Of a stretch of 19,696 nt of DNA, positions 1-13,500 are shown piece by piece. The position numbers and the translations under genes are program-made. Positions within the stretch are counted from its first letter, which is position 1. Each line of letters begins with the position of its first letter. Source of the DNA: Pseudomonadota bacterium (GTDB taxonomy: Bacteria; Pseudomonadota; Alphaproteobacteria; Rhodospirillales; Magnetospirillaceae); the NCBI GenBank assembly GCA_023437865.1, contig JAEZFE010000183.1, positions 1-19,696 on the forward strand. Direction: 5' to 3'. Under the pieces are notes generated by a model, which was not told the origin of the DNA, made no database searches, and saw only the letters and a list, made by a program, of their open reading frames with translations.

Positions 1-1850
1 CGATAGATGCGGTTGAGGTCGCGCATCAGCGCGTGGACGCCCCGATGGTCGGGCTGTTCCATCAGGTGCCAGTCGAGCGAGGAATCGTAGTTCCACTCGC
101 GCTCCTGGCCGAATTCGCTGCCCATGAACAGCAGCTTCTTGCCCGGATGCGTCCACATGAAGGTGTAATAGGCGCGCAGGTTGGCGAATTTCTGCCAGCG
201 GTCGCCGGCCATGCGGCCAAAGATCGAGCCCTTGCCGTGCACCACTTCATCGTGAGACAGCGGCAGGACGAAGTTTTCGTGGAAGGCGTAGAGCAGGCCG
301 AAAGTCAGATCGTCGTGATGATAGCGGCGATGGATCGGGTCCTTGGAAATGTAGCGGAGCGTGTCGTGCATCCAGCCCATATTCCACTTATAGCCGAAGC
401 CCAAGCCACCGATATAGACCGGGCGCGACACCATGGGCCAGGCGGTAGATTCCTCGGCGATGGTCATGGCGCCGGGATGCTCCGCATAGACCACTTCGTT
501 CATGCGGCGCAGGAAGTCGATGGCCTCCAGGTTCTCGCGGCCCCCGAACTTGTTGGGGATCCACTCGCCCGCCTCGCGCGAGTAATCGAGATAGAGCATG
601 GAGGCCACCGCATCCACCCGCAGGCCGTCGATGTGGTATTGCTCGATCCAGTATAGCGCGTTGGCGACCAGATAATTGACCACCTCGCGCCGCCCGTAAT
701 TATAGATCAGGGTGTTCCAATCCTTGTGGAACCCCAGGCGCGGATCCTCGTGCTCGTAAAGATGGGTGCCGTCGAAAAAGTGCAGGCCGTGGGGATCGCT
801 GGGGAAGTGCCCGGCAACCCAGTCGATGATGACGCCCACATTGTTCTGGTGCATGCGCTCGACAAAAGCGCGGAATTCCTCCGGGTTGCCGAAGCGCGAG
901 GTGGGGGCGAACAGGCCCACCGGCTGGTAGCCCCACGAGCCTGAGAACGGGTGCTCATGGATGGGCAGCAGTTCCACATGGGTGAAGCCCAGATCGCGCA
1001 CATATTCGGACAATTGGTCGGCCAGCTCCAAATAGCTGAGCGAACGGTTGTCCTCCTCGGGCTTGCGCCGCCAAGAGGCCAGATGCACCTCGTAGATGGA
1101 GACGGGAGCGTGGCGGTCGTTGGTGGCCTGCTGGCGCTGCATCCACTCGCCGTCCTGCCAATCCTTGTCGGCCAGATCCCAAACGATGGAGGCGGTGCGC
1201 GGCGGCACTTCGGCGAAATGGCCGTAGGGGTCGGCCTTCAACGGCAGCAATTGGCCGGCGGCGCCGACAATCTCGTATTTGTACAGCGTGCCGTTGGCGA
1301 GGCCGGGGATGAAGATCTCCCACACGCCGGCGTCATAGCGCAGCCGCATGGCGTGGCGGCGGCCATCCCAGTGATTGAAGTCGCCGACCACGGAAACGCG
1401 TTTGGCATTGGGCGCCCACACGGCGAAATGCACGCCCGGGACCCCGACCACGGTGACGACATGGGCACCCAGCTTTTCGAAGGTGCGCAGGTGGTTGCCC
1501 TCGATCAGCAGGTGGATATCGAGGTCGCCCAGCACCGGCGGAAAGCGGTAGGAATCCTCGGCAGTCTCCAGCCGGCCGTCGCCATGCTCGATGCGCAGGC
1601 GGTAGGATTTGGCCAGTGTCCCCTCCACCAGCCCGGCGAACAGGCCGTCATTGTGCACGCGCACCAATTCGACGTCGCCACCCGGCCCGGTCACCCAGAC
1701 GCGGCGGGCATGGGGCTGGAAGGTGCGGATGACGGTGCCCGTTCCCTTGATCTCGTGCGGCCCCAGCACCGCGAAGGGGTTGCCGTGGCTGCCATTGGCA
1801 AGGGCATCGGCATCCGATTGCGCGACAAGCTGGACGGGGTTCTTCGCCAT
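1..1850 (-). CDS. glgB: 1,4-alpha-glucan branching enzyme, 3' end cut by window edge
   Basis: GlgB cleaves an alpha-1,4 glucan chain and re-attaches it through an alpha-1,6 bond, forming branches in the cytosolic glycogen-like polymer. 616 codons are visible; the family is usually about 730 residues, so the C-terminal all-beta domain runs off the left edge. Visible parts are two N-terminal beta-sandwich (CBM48-like) segments, including FAVWAPNA near residue 142 and [10 protein letters not shown] near 154, then the GH13 barrel. Conserved regions read DWVAGHFP (343), GLRVDAVAS with the nucleophile at D413, AEES with the acid/base at E466, and [10 protein letters not shown] with H533-D534. The ATG at 1850 is preceded by AAGGAA/AGGA-type Shine-Dalgarno sequence. 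It lies 65 nt downstream of treS-mak on the same strand and supplies the branching step to the chains built by GlgE. The family call is very secure. Confidence 0.97.
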   Translation of the reverse strand, partial: MAKNPVQLVAQSDADALANGSHGNPFAVLGPHEIKGTGTVIRTFQPHARRVWVTGPGGDVELVRVHNDGLFAGLVEGTLAKSYRLRIEHGDGRLETAEDSYRFPPVLGDLDIHLLIEGNHLRTFEKLGAHVVTVVGVPGVHFAVWAPNAKRVSVVGDFNHWDGRRHAMRLRYDAGVWEIFIPGLANGTLYKYEIVGAAGQLLPLKADPYGHFAEVPPRTASIVWDLADKDWQDGEWMQRQQATNDRHAPVSIYEVHLASWRRKPEEDNRSLSYLELADQLSEYVRDLGFTHVELLPIHEHPFSGSWGYQPVGLFAPTSRFGNPEEFRAFVERMHQNNVGVIIDWVAGHFPSDPHGLHFFDGTHLYEHEDPRLGFHKDWNTLIYNYGRREVVNYLVANALYWIEQYHIDGLRVDAVASMLYLDYSREAGEWIPNKFGGRENLEAIDFLRRMNEVVYAEHPGAMTIAEESTAWPMVSRPVYIGGLGFGYKWNMGWMHDTLRYISKDPIHRRYHHDDLTFGLLYAFHENFVLPLSHDEVVHGKGSIFGRMAGDRWQKFANLRAYYTFMWTHPGKKLLFMGSEFGQEREWNYDSSLDWHLMEQPDHRGVHALMRDLNRIY

Positions 1851-1892
1851 ATGATCCTGTTCCTTCCTGCCTTCAGGGCGCGGTTAGCATCG

Positions 1893-1906
1893 CGCGGCAC
1901 GCCGCG
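1893..1906. other. Small GC hairpin between treS-mak and glgB
   Basis: In the 65-nt gap between the treS-mak stop and the glgB start, CGCGG (1893-1897) and CCGCG (1902-1906) form a 5-bp stem with a 4-nt loop. There is no T-run, so it is not a convincing intrinsic terminator. It might influence mRNA processing between the two genes, or it may simply reflect high GC. Confidence 0.25.
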
Positions 1907-1915
1907 AAAGACAAA

Positions 1916-5164
<3,249 letters not shown>

Positions 5165-5175
5165 TGGGGCTCTCC

Positions 5176-8100
5176 TCAGAAGCAGGGCGTCCGGTAATCC
5201 ACGCTGTTCCATACGGTGATGCGGTAGATGGCGGCGGGATTGACGGCGGGATCGAGGCGGATTTTCTGCCTGGCGCCGCGCCACAGATGCCGCTGGCCGG
5301 TCAACAATTCCTCGACCTCGAAGGTCTCGCCCGGCGGCACCCCCATCTGCTCCAACGGGAAGCACAGCACGGTTTCATGGACGTCGAACGGGTCCAGCGT
5401 CACCGCCACGAAGATCATGTTCGAGCGGTCGAAATTGGACTTGCCGTAGAACAGCACGGTCTCGTCCTCGGCCTCGTGGAAGCGGACGTTCTCGAATTCC
5501 TGGAGCGCCGGGTTCTCGCGGCGGATGGCGTTCAGTTTGGTGATGTCGTCCTTGATGTGGCCGGGCCGGTTCCAGTCCCAGACCTTGAATTGGTACTTCT
5601 CGGAGTGGAGGTATTCCTCCTTGCCCGGCACCGCCGCCGCCTCGCACAGCTCGTAGCCGTTATAGATGCCGTAGACAGAGCTCAGGGTCGCGGCCAGCAC
5701 CAGCCGGATGCGGAAACCCGGCCGCCCGCTGGTCTGCAGGTAAGGCGGCAGAATGTCGGGCGTGGTCGGCCAGAACATGGGGCGCATGTAGTCGCGCGCT
5801 TCGCCCTGGGCCAGCTCATTCATGTAATCGGCCAGTTCCTGCTTGAAGTTGCGCCACGTGAAGTAGGTGTAGGACAGGGTGAACCCCGCCTTGGCCAAAG
5901 CGCGCATCAGCTTGGGGCGGGTAAACGCCTCGGACAGGAACAGAACGTCGGGATAATCCTCCTGCACGGTGCGGATCAGCCATTCCCAGAACGGGATGGG
6001 TTTGGTGTGGGGATTGTCGACGCGGAAGATGCGAACGCCTTCGCGCACCCAAAACAGCACCACTCCCAGCAATTCGCGCCACAAGCCCTCGGCCTGCTCG
6101 CCGTGGAACTGCACGTTGACGATGTCCTGATACTTCTTGGGCGGATTCTCGGCATAGCGGATCGAGCCGTCGGGGCGCCACTGGAACCATTCGGGATGCT
6201 GCTTGATCCACGGGTGATCGGGGGCGCACTGGATGGCGAAGTCGAGCGCCACCTCCATGTCATGGCGCCTCACCTCGGCGACGAGGTGGCGGAAGTCCTC
6301 CAACGTGCCCAGTTCCGGGTGGATGGCAGTGTGGCCGCCCTCGACGCTGCCGATGGCATAGGGGCTGCCGGGATCGCCCTCGGCGGCCACCAGGGTGTTG
6401 TCTGGCCCTTTGCGATGGACGCGGCCGATGGGGTGGATGGGCAGCAGATAGACCACGTCGAAGCCCATGCGGGCGATCTCGGGCAGGCGGCGCTCGCAAT
6501 CCTTGAAGGTCGCCGAGCGGTCGGGGGCGGCGCCCTGACTGCGCGCCATGATCTCGTACCACGCGCCGAAGCGGGCAGCCTTGCGGTCGACAATCACCTC
6601 GTAGACGCGCTCGTGCCGCACCGCCCTGGACCGGTCGGGCCAGCGGGCCAGCAGCGCGCGCACCATGGTGGAGGTCATGAGGTCGGCCTTGTCCTCGTCC
6701 GCATCCATCACGTCGAGATCGGCCAACACGCGGGCCATGCGCTCCCGGTCGGCCCCCTGAATGCGGGGCAACGCCCCATTGAGCAGCAGGCGGCCCTCGA
6801 CCACCTCGACCGGCACCGCCTGCCCTGCCCCACGTTTCTTGGAAATATCGTCGCGCCACGTCTCGTAACCGTCGACCCAGGCCTCGATGGTGTAGGCCAC
6901 ACGGGTGTTGCGCTCCAGGGGCACACGGCCGATCCAGCGGTCGTTATCCTGAAACACGCACGGCACCTCGCGCCACGCGGCATCGCCCTTCTCGCGCCAC
7001 AGCACGCTGGCCGCCAGCTTGTCATGACCGTCCTTGAGGATGTCGCAGGTCACCTCCAGCGTGTCGCCGACCTCTCGCTTGACCGGATAGCGCCCGCAAT
7101 CGACACAGGGCTGCACATTCAGGATCAGAATGCCCGGGGCCTGCACCTGGGGCAGGGAGACGGGCGCCGGCAGAGAGATCGGCGAGGCCATGGGCAAGGT
7201 TTCCTGCTGCTGCACGGGTTTCGGCTTGGGCGCCGCCTTGGGCTTGGCCAGCACGGTGCGGAACAGCCGCGCCGCCAGCGGCGGCAAATCAACGTTCCCC
7301 TCGGCGCCGCTGTCGTCACTGCCGGGAGTGCACTCCTCGAATCGCTCGGGCGCCATGCCGGCATCGCCCAGCAGGCGCGCCATATCCACCCGGTTGGCGT
7401 GGACGGGATCGGTGTTGAACACCGCCAACGCCGCCTCGTCACCCTCGGGGGTAACCCGCAGCAGCGCCACCACCGACCAATCTGGCGGCGTCAGCCGTTG
7501 CTGCGGCCCCTCGGCGTTGAGCGCCGGCGTCTCGGCCTTGACCCGGTTGAGCCCGGCGATGAAGTCGGAATTGTCGAACTGGCTGATCTCGCGGTCGGTG
7601 GGCTTGGTGCCGACCACGTCCAGCTTGCCGCGGAAGCCCCATTCATAGCCGATGGGCATCATCCAGCCCGCCGAGAAGAAAGCGGCGAACAGGGCACGCA
7701 AGCGGGCCCAGGCCAGGGGATCGCCCTTGCCCTGCACTTCGGCGGCCAACCGCTCGGTGTCATGGCTTTCGGGAAAGGCGATGCTGGGCGCAATGGCGCG
7801 CAGGACATCGTACTGCTCCAGCAGCCAGGGCGCGCGGAAATCCCACCATTTGGACGAATTGAACAGGGTGTCGAAGCCAGCCTTCCGCAGCGCCACGATC
7901 TGCTCGGGCGTGCAGCCCAGGGTCTCGGCGGCGAAGTGGATTTCGGGGTGCATGGCGCGGGTGGACGAGATGATGCCCTCCCACACCTCGCCCGGCACCT
8001 GATAGGCAGCATCGCACCGGAAGCCGGCGATGCCGAGGCCGGCGAAATGTGCCACCAGCCCGGTCCAATATTCGGTCAGCGGGGGCAGCAATTCGGGACG

Positions 8101-8532
8101 GTGATAGTCAATCTCGGCCAGATCTCCCCATTCGGTAAACTTCGTGGGGTCGTCGGGGTCCACCGCGCCGGGCGATGTCAGCGAACCGTCGGGCTTACGC
8201 GCATACCACTCGGGATGCTCCTCGACCAGCAGCGCATCCTTGGAGGTGTGGTTGATGACCAGATCCATCATCACCGACAGGCCCAGATCGGCGGCGCGGT
8301 CGATGAAGTCCTTGAGCTGCGCGTCCATGGGCCGCCCGTCATCCATCAGCGGATGGAGCCGGTGGTAATCCTTGACGGCGTAGAGCGAACCGGAAAACCC
8401 GGGGTAGTGGAAGGGATTGAGGTAGACCCAGTCGAACCCCATGGCGGCAATACGGGGCAATTCATCGCCCCATCGCGCCACCGAACCCACCAAGAGAGGA
8501 AACAGATTATAGATCCTGGGGCCACGGAACAC
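5176..8532 (-). CDS. glgE: GlgE maltosyltransferase with an extra N-terminal GH13 domain
   Basis: This 1118-residue protein has two GH13 units. Residues about 465-1118 are GlgE (alpha-1,4-glucan:maltose-1-phosphate maltosyltransferase), which extends glucan chains. They contain the GlgE N-terminal beta domain, then [11 protein letters not shown] (765), [10 protein letters not shown] (nucleophile D839), FLSEAFTRP (acid/base E868), TPDILPPY (D926) and an [10 protein letters not shown] segment near 978, fitting the phosphate-site Lys-Tyr of GlgE. Residues 1-430 are a separate amylase-type domain with its own triad: DLVINHTS (90), FRCDAA (D174), AAETLG (E203) and ESHDTER (D258). A Pro/Ala/Lys-rich linker spans about 430-467. 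Stand-alone GlgE is about 650-700 residues. An ATG lies 23 codons upstream at 8601, but GTG at 8532 has GGGAGG 7 nt before it and begins the conserved [13 protein letters not shown]. The C-terminal function is secure; the substrate of the N-terminal domain is unknown. Confidence 0.95.
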   Translation of the reverse strand: MFRGPRIYNLFPLLVGSVARWGDELPRIAAMGFDWVYLNPFHYPGFSGSLYAVKDYHRLHPLMDDGRPMDAQLKDFIDRAADLGLSVMMDLVINHTSKDALLVEEHPEWYARKPDGSLTSPGAVDPDDPTKFTEWGDLAEIDYHRPELLPPLTEYWTGLVAHFAGLGIAGFRCDAAYQVPGEVWEGIISSTRAMHPEIHFAAETLGCTPEQIVALRKAGFDTLFNSSKWWDFRAPWLLEQYDVLRAIAPSIAFPESHDTERLAAEVQGKGDPLAWARLRALFAAFFSAGWMMPIGYEWGFRGKLDVVGTKPTDREISQFDNSDFIAGLNRVKAETPALNAEGPQQRLTPPDWSVVALLRVTPEGDEAALAVFNTDPVHANRVDMARLLGDAGMAPERFEECTPGSDDSGAEGNVDLPPLAARLFRTVLAKPKAAPKPKPVQQQETLPMASPISLPAPVSLPQVQAPGILILNVQPCVDCGRYPVKREVGDTLEVTCDILKDGHDKLAASVLWREKGDAAWREVPCVFQDNDRWIGRVPLERNTRVAYTIEAWVDGYETWRDDISKKRGAGQAVPVEVVEGRLLLNGALPRIQGADRERMARVLADLDVMDADEDKADLMTSTMVRALLARWPDRSRAVRHERVYEVIVDRKAARFGAWYEIMARSQGAAPDRSATFKDCERRLPEIARMGFDVVYLLPIHPIGRVHRKGPDNTLVAAEGDPGSPYAIGSVEGGHTAIHPELGTLEDFRHLVAEVRRHDMEVALDFAIQCAPDHPWIKQHPEWFQWRPDGSIRYAENPPKKYQDIVNVQFHGEQAEGLWRELLGVVLFWVREGVRIFRVDNPHTKPIPFWEWLIRTVQEDYPDVLFLSEAFTRPKLMRALAKAGFTLSYTYFTWRNFKQELADYMNELAQGEARDYMRPMFWPTTPDILPPYLQTSGRPGFRIRLVLAATLSSVYGIYNGYELCEAAAVPGKEEYLHSEKYQFKVWDWNRPGHIKDDITKLNAIRRENPALQEFENVRFHEAEDETVLFYGKSNFDRSNMIFVAVTLDPFDVHETVLCFPLEQMGVPPGETFEVEELLTGQRHLWRGARQKIRLDPAVNPAAIYRITVWNSVDYRTPCF

Positions 8533-8658
8533 GGATGCGCCTCCCTCTGGGTGGGTGTGTGTGCCCCTTCCCCATCTTTCGCCGGGGGGAGTGCAGTTCA
8601 ACCATCCAAAAGAAGAAGCGCGCCCCGGTCAGACCTGCCGCGCGGTCAAGGGATTACT

Positions 8659-8678
8659 CGAATTAACCTTCCGAATTA
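8659..8678. repeat. Short direct repeat CGAATTA
   Basis: CGAATTA occurs at 8659-8665 and again at 8672-8678, 13 bp apart, in the divergent spacer between glgE (minus) and the small membrane-protein gene (plus). This is the most AT-rich part of the spacer, so promoters or a regulator site could lie here. I could not identify a convincing -35/-10 pair on either strand. Confidence 0.3.
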
Positions 8679-8711
8679 GCCCCAAATCTGGTAGAGGTTT
8701 TCGCTGAGGGG

Positions 8712-8729
8712 GCCGGTCGTGGGGCCGGC
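8712..8729. other. 5' leader hairpin / GGGGCCGG repeat before the small membrane gene
   Basis: GGGGCCGG occurs twice (8709-8716 and 8721-8728, period 12). GCCGG (8712-8716) can pair with CCGGC (8725-8729) around an 8-nt loop. It sits 26 nt upstream of the ATG at 8755 and may be part of that gene's leader. Chance occurrence in GC-rich DNA is possible. Confidence 0.25.
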
Positions 8730-8754
8730 ATGAAAGATTCAAGGAGCGTGTTCG

Positions 8755-9279
8755 ATGAGCGTCCTTCCGAAGGTTCTCGGCCTGACCGTGGCCGGCGTTG
8801 CGGTGATTGCGTTGTATCTTGCGGTCTCGGTGGTCGGCGCCCTGTACAACGGCGTGGCCGCTCCGTCCTCGGCCAGCCCGCTGGGATTCGCCGTCTATAT
8901 CGGCCTGTTCCTGACCGCCACCTTCCTGGCCGGCGTCATGTACCTGGCCTCGACCGGCGGCGGCGAAGGCGCACACGGGCACCGACATGAACATCGAAGC
9001 CTGGGTGCCGCCCCCGCGGACAGGGTAAGGGTTTCCGCCGGTGGGACGGCGCAGCCGCCAAGCGCGATACCCAGACAGATGAACCACAGAGCTTTCATGA
9101 CATCCTCCGTCGCGCTAACAGGAAGGAGTCTAGGCGCATTGCCGCCGCGCCGGGGGGGAGCATCGGCTATAGCAAGGGAGAAGATTGGCGCGAAGGTGAT
9201 ACGCCAGGAGGCCAATGCCACTGGCCTGGAAAAAGGCGCCTCAGCCAGGACCCGGTTCGGCATTTTGACGCCCCCCTAG
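8755..9279 (+). CDS. Small two-helix membrane protein, function unknown; C-terminal part doubtful
   Basis: I do not recognise this protein. The ATG at 8755 has a strong AAGGAG 8 nt upstream, and the first 75 codons use the GC-rich third positions typical of the neighbourhood. Residues 7-30 and 44-65 are hydrophobic and look like two transmembrane helices, so an inner-membrane location is likely. After about residue 68 the sequence changes to Gly-, His- and Arg-rich text, including HGHRHEH near 74-80, and continues to a stop at 9279 (174 residues in all). That tail overlaps, on the other strand, a tiny lipoprotein-like ORF. The true gene may be shorter through a frameshift, or the tail may be non-functional. 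The gene diverges from glgE and is separated from the efflux operon by about 80 nt. Confidence 0.45.
   Translation: MSVLPKVLGLTVAGVAVIALYLAVSVVGALYNGVAAPSSASPLGFAVYIGLFLTATFLAGVMYLASTGGGEGAHGHRHEHRSLGAAPADRVRVSAGGTAQPPSAIPRQMNHRAFMTSSVALTGRSLGALPPRRGGASAIAREKIGAKVIRQEANATGLEKGASARTRFGILTPP
8895..9098 (-). CDS. Possible tiny lipoprotein, nested antisense in the small membrane gene
   Basis: This 67-codon ORF starts at ATG 9098 with GGAGG 5 nt upstream. Its N-terminus MKALWFICLGIALGGC looks like a lipoprotein signal peptide: Lys2, a hydrophobic stretch and an LGGC lipobox with the acylated Cys at 16, followed by AVPPAE. The frame stays open upstream to 9263, but that extension has no lipoprotein character. 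From about residue 35 the protein turns Cys-, Pro- and Arg-rich, where it lies opposite the coding part of the plus-strand membrane gene, and there it reads like a shadow. Either the real lipoprotein is shorter (frameshift or decay), or the signal is accidental. Small entericidin-like or outer-membrane lipoproteins are possible, but no family is recognised. Confidence 0.35.
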   Translation of the reverse strand: MKALWFICLGIALGGCAVPPAETLTLSAGAAPRLRCSCRCPCAPSPPPVEARYMTPARKVAVRNRPI

Positions 9280-9299
9280 GGCAGTCTTTCGCCCTTGGG

Positions 9300-9332
9300 C
9301 CGTTACCCTCCGTTACCTTTCCCCGATTGACT
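9300..9332 (+). promoter_or_regulatory. Tandem CCGTTACC repeat and TTGACT element before the efflux operon
   Basis: CCGTTACC occurs at 9300-9307 and 9310-9317, exactly 10 bp apart, which is about one helical turn. A -35-like TTGACT lies at 9327-9332. The expected -10 position holds only a weak CGAATC-like match. The repeat could be an operator or activator site for the adaptor/pump operon starting at 9363. No regulator gene sits alongside. Confidence 0.35.
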
Positions 9333-9362
9333 TGGGCGCCCCATTCGGGCGAATCCTGAGCC

Positions 9363-10508
9363 ATGCAGACCAGCCGCACCGCCATCGCCGCCGTCATCCT
9401 CGCCGCCTTGGGTGGCGGATGGTACGTCATGAAGGACAAGCCTTCCGCGCAGCCGCAAGCCAGCGCGGAAGCACGCCCCCAGCCCGTGGTCACCCGCGCG
9501 GTCGAAGCCCGGCCCATGCCGGTGAAGGTGACCGCCATCGGTAACGTGCAGTCACCGTCCATCGTTCCGGTGCGCCCCCGCGTGGAAGGCGAAATCGTCA
9601 AGGTCCACATCGTCGAGGGCCAGGAGGTCCGCGAAGGCGACCACCTGTTCACGCTCGACTTCCGCGCCGCCGAGGCGGCCAAGCGCCAAGCCGAGGCGAA
9701 CTTGGCGCGCGACAAGGCGCAGCTCGACCGTTCCAAGCGCGACCTCGACCGCTACACGCAGTTGCTGGCCTCGGGCTCGGCCACGCGGCAGAAGGTCGAG
9801 CAACTGGCCTCTGACGTCGGGGTCTACGAAGCCGCCATCAAGGCCGATATCGCCAATATCGACAATGCCAAGCTCGCGCTGGAATACGCCAATATCACAG
9901 CCCCGGTGACGGGCCGCACGGGCGTCATCAACGGCAAGCTCGGCAGCCTGGCAAAGCCCGGCGATGCCCTGCCGCTGGTGACCATCACCCAGATGCGCCC
10001 CATCACGGTCGCCTTTGCCGTGGCCGAGAACCATCTGCCGCGTATCCGCGCCGCCATGGCCGCCGGGCCGCTGGAAGCGGCGGTCACCTCCGGTTCCGAC
10101 CCTGGTCTGAACGCCCTAGGCCGCCTGACTTTCGTGGATTCGGCCATCGACGTGGCGACCGCCAATATCGCGCTGAAGGCGACCTTCCCCAACGACGACA
10201 CCCGGCTGTGGCCCGGGCAATATGTCAACGTGGCGCTGACGCTGGGCACCGAGGCCCAGGCGCTGGTGGTGCCGGCGGAAGCCGTGCAGACCGGCCAGAC
10301 CGGCCAGTACGTCTTCGTGGTCAAGCCCGACAACACCGCCGACCTGCACGCCGTCACCGTGGATCGCATCCTCGACGGCCAGGCGGTCATCCGCACCGGA
10401 CTTGCCGCCGGTGAAAAAGTGGTGGTCGAGGGCCAGATGAGACTTGGCCCCGGCGCCAAGGTCGTCGAGAAGCCCGCCGCGCCCACTCCGTCCCCGGCCA
10501 AGTCATGA
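9363..10508 (+). CDS. RND efflux periplasmic adaptor (membrane fusion protein)
   Basis: This 381-residue HlyD/AcrA/MdtA-type adaptor would link an inner-membrane RND pump to an outer-membrane channel. Residues 7-22 form a hydrophobic N-terminal segment. There is no lipobox Cys, so it is probably anchored by an uncleaved helix or processed as a secreted protein. The lipoyl/barrel-sandwich halves are near 68-98 (VRPRVEGEIVKVHIVEGQEV) and 178-210 (ITAPVTGRTG). Between them, 101-175 is an Ala-, Lys- and Gln-rich alpha-hairpin likely to form a coiled coil. A beta-barrel and membrane-proximal part follow, including LWPGQYVNVAL, and the protein ends in a Pro-rich tail. The start is ATG 9363; the Shine-Dalgarno match is weak (TGAG). 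The stop overlaps the pump start by ATGA, so the two are translationally coupled. Substrate cannot be told from sequence. Confidence 0.93.
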   Translation: MQTSRTAIAAVILAALGGGWYVMKDKPSAQPQASAEARPQPVVTRAVEARPMPVKVTAIGNVQSPSIVPVRPRVEGEIVKVHIVEGQEVREGDHLFTLDFRAAEAAKRQAEANLARDKAQLDRSKRDLDRYTQLLASGSATRQKVEQLASDVGVYEAAIKADIANIDNAKLALEYANITAPVTGRTGVINGKLGSLAKPGDALPLVTITQMRPITVAFAVAENHLPRIRAAMAAGPLEAAVTSGSDPGLNALGRLTFVDSAIDVATANIALKATFPNDDTRLWPGQYVNVALTLGTEAQALVVPAEAVQTGQTGQYVFVVKPDNTADLHAVTVDRILDGQAVIRTGLAAGEKVVVEGQMRLGPGAKVVEKPAAPTPSPAKS

Positions 10509-13500
10509 ACCTCTCCGGCGTCTTCATCCGCCGTCCCGTCGCCACCCTGCTGCTGACGCTGGCGCTGATCCTGGCGGGCCTCGCGGGCTGGCGCCAATTG
10601 CCGGTGGCGGCGCTGCCCAACGTGGAATTCCCCACCATCAGCGTGTCGGCCAGCCTGCCGGGCGCCAGCCCCGAGACCATGGCGTCGTCGGTGGCGGCGC
10701 CGCTGGAGCGGGAATTCTCCACCATCTCGGGCATCGAGAGCATCACCTCGTCCTCGGGCCAGGGCAGCACCTCGATCACTGTCAGCTTCGTGCTGTCGCG
10801 CAACATCGATTCGGCGGCCCAGGACATCCAGGCGGCCATTGCCCGCGCCCAGCGCCGTTTGCCCGAGGAGATGACCAATCCGCCCTCGTTCCGCAAGGTG
10901 AACCCGGCGGACAGCCCGGTGGTGCTGATGGCGCTGTCGTCGCCCACCGTGCCGCTGTCGCAGCTCGACCAGTATGCCCAGACCATCCTGACGCCCAAGA
11001 TCTCGCGCCTGTCGGGCGTGGCCCAGGTGTTGGTCTATGGCAGCCAGAAATTCGCCGTGCGCATCCGCATGGACCCCGACGCCCTGGCCGCCCGCAATCT
11101 GGCGGTGGACGAGGTGTCCCAAGCCGTCACCGCGGCCAACACCAACTCGCCCCTGGGTGTGCTGAACGGCCCCAAGCAGCAACTCACCCTGCAGGCCAAT
11201 GCGCAATTGCCCAACGCCGCCGCCTTCAACGAATTGGTGGTGGCCTGGCGCGACGGCAAGCCGGTGCGCCTGAAGGACGTGGCCGACGTGCGCGATGGGG
11301 TCGAGAACGACCGCACCGCCAGCTGGTTCAACGGCACCCGCGCCATCGTGGTCGCCGTCCAGCGCCAGCCCGACGCCAACACCGTCGAGGTGGTCAATTC
11401 GGTGCGCGCCCTGCTGCCCAGCGTGCGCGACAGCTTGCCACCGACCGTCAAGATCGACGTGATGAACGACCGCTCGGTGTCGATCCGCGCCGCCATCGAG
11501 GATGTCCAGTTCACCTTCGCCCTGACCGTGGGCCTGGTGGTCATGGTGATCTTCGTCTTCCTGCGCCGGGTCTCGGCCACGGTGATCCCCGCCATCGCCA
11601 TGCCGGTATCGCTGGTCGCCACCTTGGGCGCCATGTCGGTGCTGGGCTTCTCGCTCGACAACATCTCGCTGCTGGGCCTGACGCTGTCGGTGGGCCTGGT
11701 GGTGGACGACGCCATCGTCATGCTGGAGAACATCCAGCGCCACGTGGATGACGGCATGGGGCCGTTCGAGGCGGCACTCAAGGGCGCCAAGGAGATCGGC
11801 TTCACCATCATCTCCATCACCGTGTCGCTGATCGCCGTGTTCATCCCCATCCTGCTGATGGGCGGCGTGATCGGCCGCATGTTCCATGAATTCGCGGTAG
11901 TGGTGACGCTGGCGATCGTCATCTCCGCGGTCGTGTCGCTGACGGTGACCCCGGCCATGTGCGCCCGCTGGCTGCGCCCCGAACATGCCGGCCACGCCGG
12001 CCCGGTCGAACGCGCGCTTGAGCGTGGCTTCGATGCCGTGCTGACCGGCTACCGGGTGACGCTGGACTGGGTGCTCAAGCATGGCTGGGCCATGCTGGCG
12101 GCCACCCTCGCCACCATCGGCCTGACCGCCTATCTGTTCACCACGGTGCCGAAAGGCTTCTTCCCCACCGAGGATACCGGCCAGATCCTGCTGCTGACCG
12201 AGGCCGCCCAGGACATCAGCTTCCAGGCCATGGCCGAGCAGCAGCAGCGCATCGCCGCCGTCGTGCAGCAGGACAAGAACGTCGCCACCATCACCTCGGC
12301 GGTGGGCGTGTCGGGCCTGTCCAACGCCACCAATGCCGGCCGCATGTTCATCAATCTGGTGCCGCGCAATCAACGCCCGCCGGTCACCGAGGTGATCCAG
12401 CAATTGCGCAAGAAGGTGGGTGTTCTGCCGGGCGTTAACGTCTACCTTCAGCCGGTGCAGAACCTGGCGGTCGGCGGGCGTTCGTCCAAGGCGCTGTACC
12501 AATACACCCTGGAAGGCATCGACCAGCCCGAGTTGCACGCCTTCGCCGAACGCATGCAGGCCCAGATGGCGGCGGACCCGCTGTTCCAGGACGTCAATTC
12601 GGACCTGCAGATCAACAGCCCACAGGCCTTGGTGGACGTGGATCGCGACAAGGCCGCAGCGCTTGGGGTCAAGCTCGAGGACATCCGCTCGACCCTCTAC
12701 TCCTCCTACGGCGCCCGGCAGGTCTCCACCATTTACACCGCTGCCGACGATTATCAGGTGATCGTCGAAATGGACCCGCGCTACCAGGCCGACACCGGCG
12801 CGCTGTCGCGGCTGAAGGTGCGGGCGGCCGGCGGCCAACTGGTCAGCCTCGACTCAGTGGCTTCCATCACCCGCAAAGTCGGTCCGCTGACGGTCAACCA
12901 CCAGAGCCAGCTGCCGGCGGTGACCATCTCGTTCAACGTGGCACCCGGCCATGCCCTGGGCGAGGCCACCGACCGCATCAAGACGCTGCAGGGCGAGGTG
13001 GGCATGCCGTCGGGCATCACCCCCACCTTCGCCGGCACCGCCAAGGTGTTCCAGGATTCCATGCGCAACCAGGGCATCTTGCTGCTGGGCGCCGTGCTGG
13101 TGATCTATGTGGTGCTGGGCGTTCTGTACGAGAGCCTGATCCACACGGTCACCATCCTGTCGGGCCTGCCGTCGGCGGCGGTGGGCGCCTTGGCGACGCT
13201 GATGCTGTTCGGACAGGAACTGTCGGTGATCGCCATGATCGGCATCCTGATGCTGATCGGCATCGTCAAGAAGAACGCCATCATGATGATCGACTTCGCC
13301 CAGGACGCGCAGCGCCACCAGGGGCTGAGCCCGCACGAGGCCATCCGCCAGGCCTGCCTGCAGCGCGTCCGCCCCATCATGATGACCACCATGGCCGCCA
13401 TCATGGGCACACTGCCCATCGCCTTGGGCCACGGCGCCGCCGCCGAGCTGCGCCAGCCGCTGGGCCTGTCGGTGGTCGGCGGCCTGATCGTCAGCCAGGC

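Noticed and set aside
8533..8754. Promoter for glgE and for the small membrane gene
   Set aside because: TTGACC and TTGAAC hexamers occur on the minus strand, but no acceptable -10 follows at 16-18 nt. I list only the repeats.
8730..8990. Alternative ATG-started frame (86 codons) in the small membrane-gene region
   Set aside because: It is in a different frame from the AAGGAG-supported ATG at 8755, is Arg-rich and has no membrane segment.
8629..9087. 152-codon minus-strand frame in the glgE upstream spacer
   Set aside because: It has no good ribosome site and no domain, and is in shadow of the better supported plus-strand membrane-protein frame.
9824..12838. 1004-codon open frame on the minus strand opposite the RND operon
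   Set aside because: It covers both efflux genes in antisense and is a His/Gly/Asp/Arg-rich low-complexity translation with no domain or start signal. It is a codon-bias shadow.
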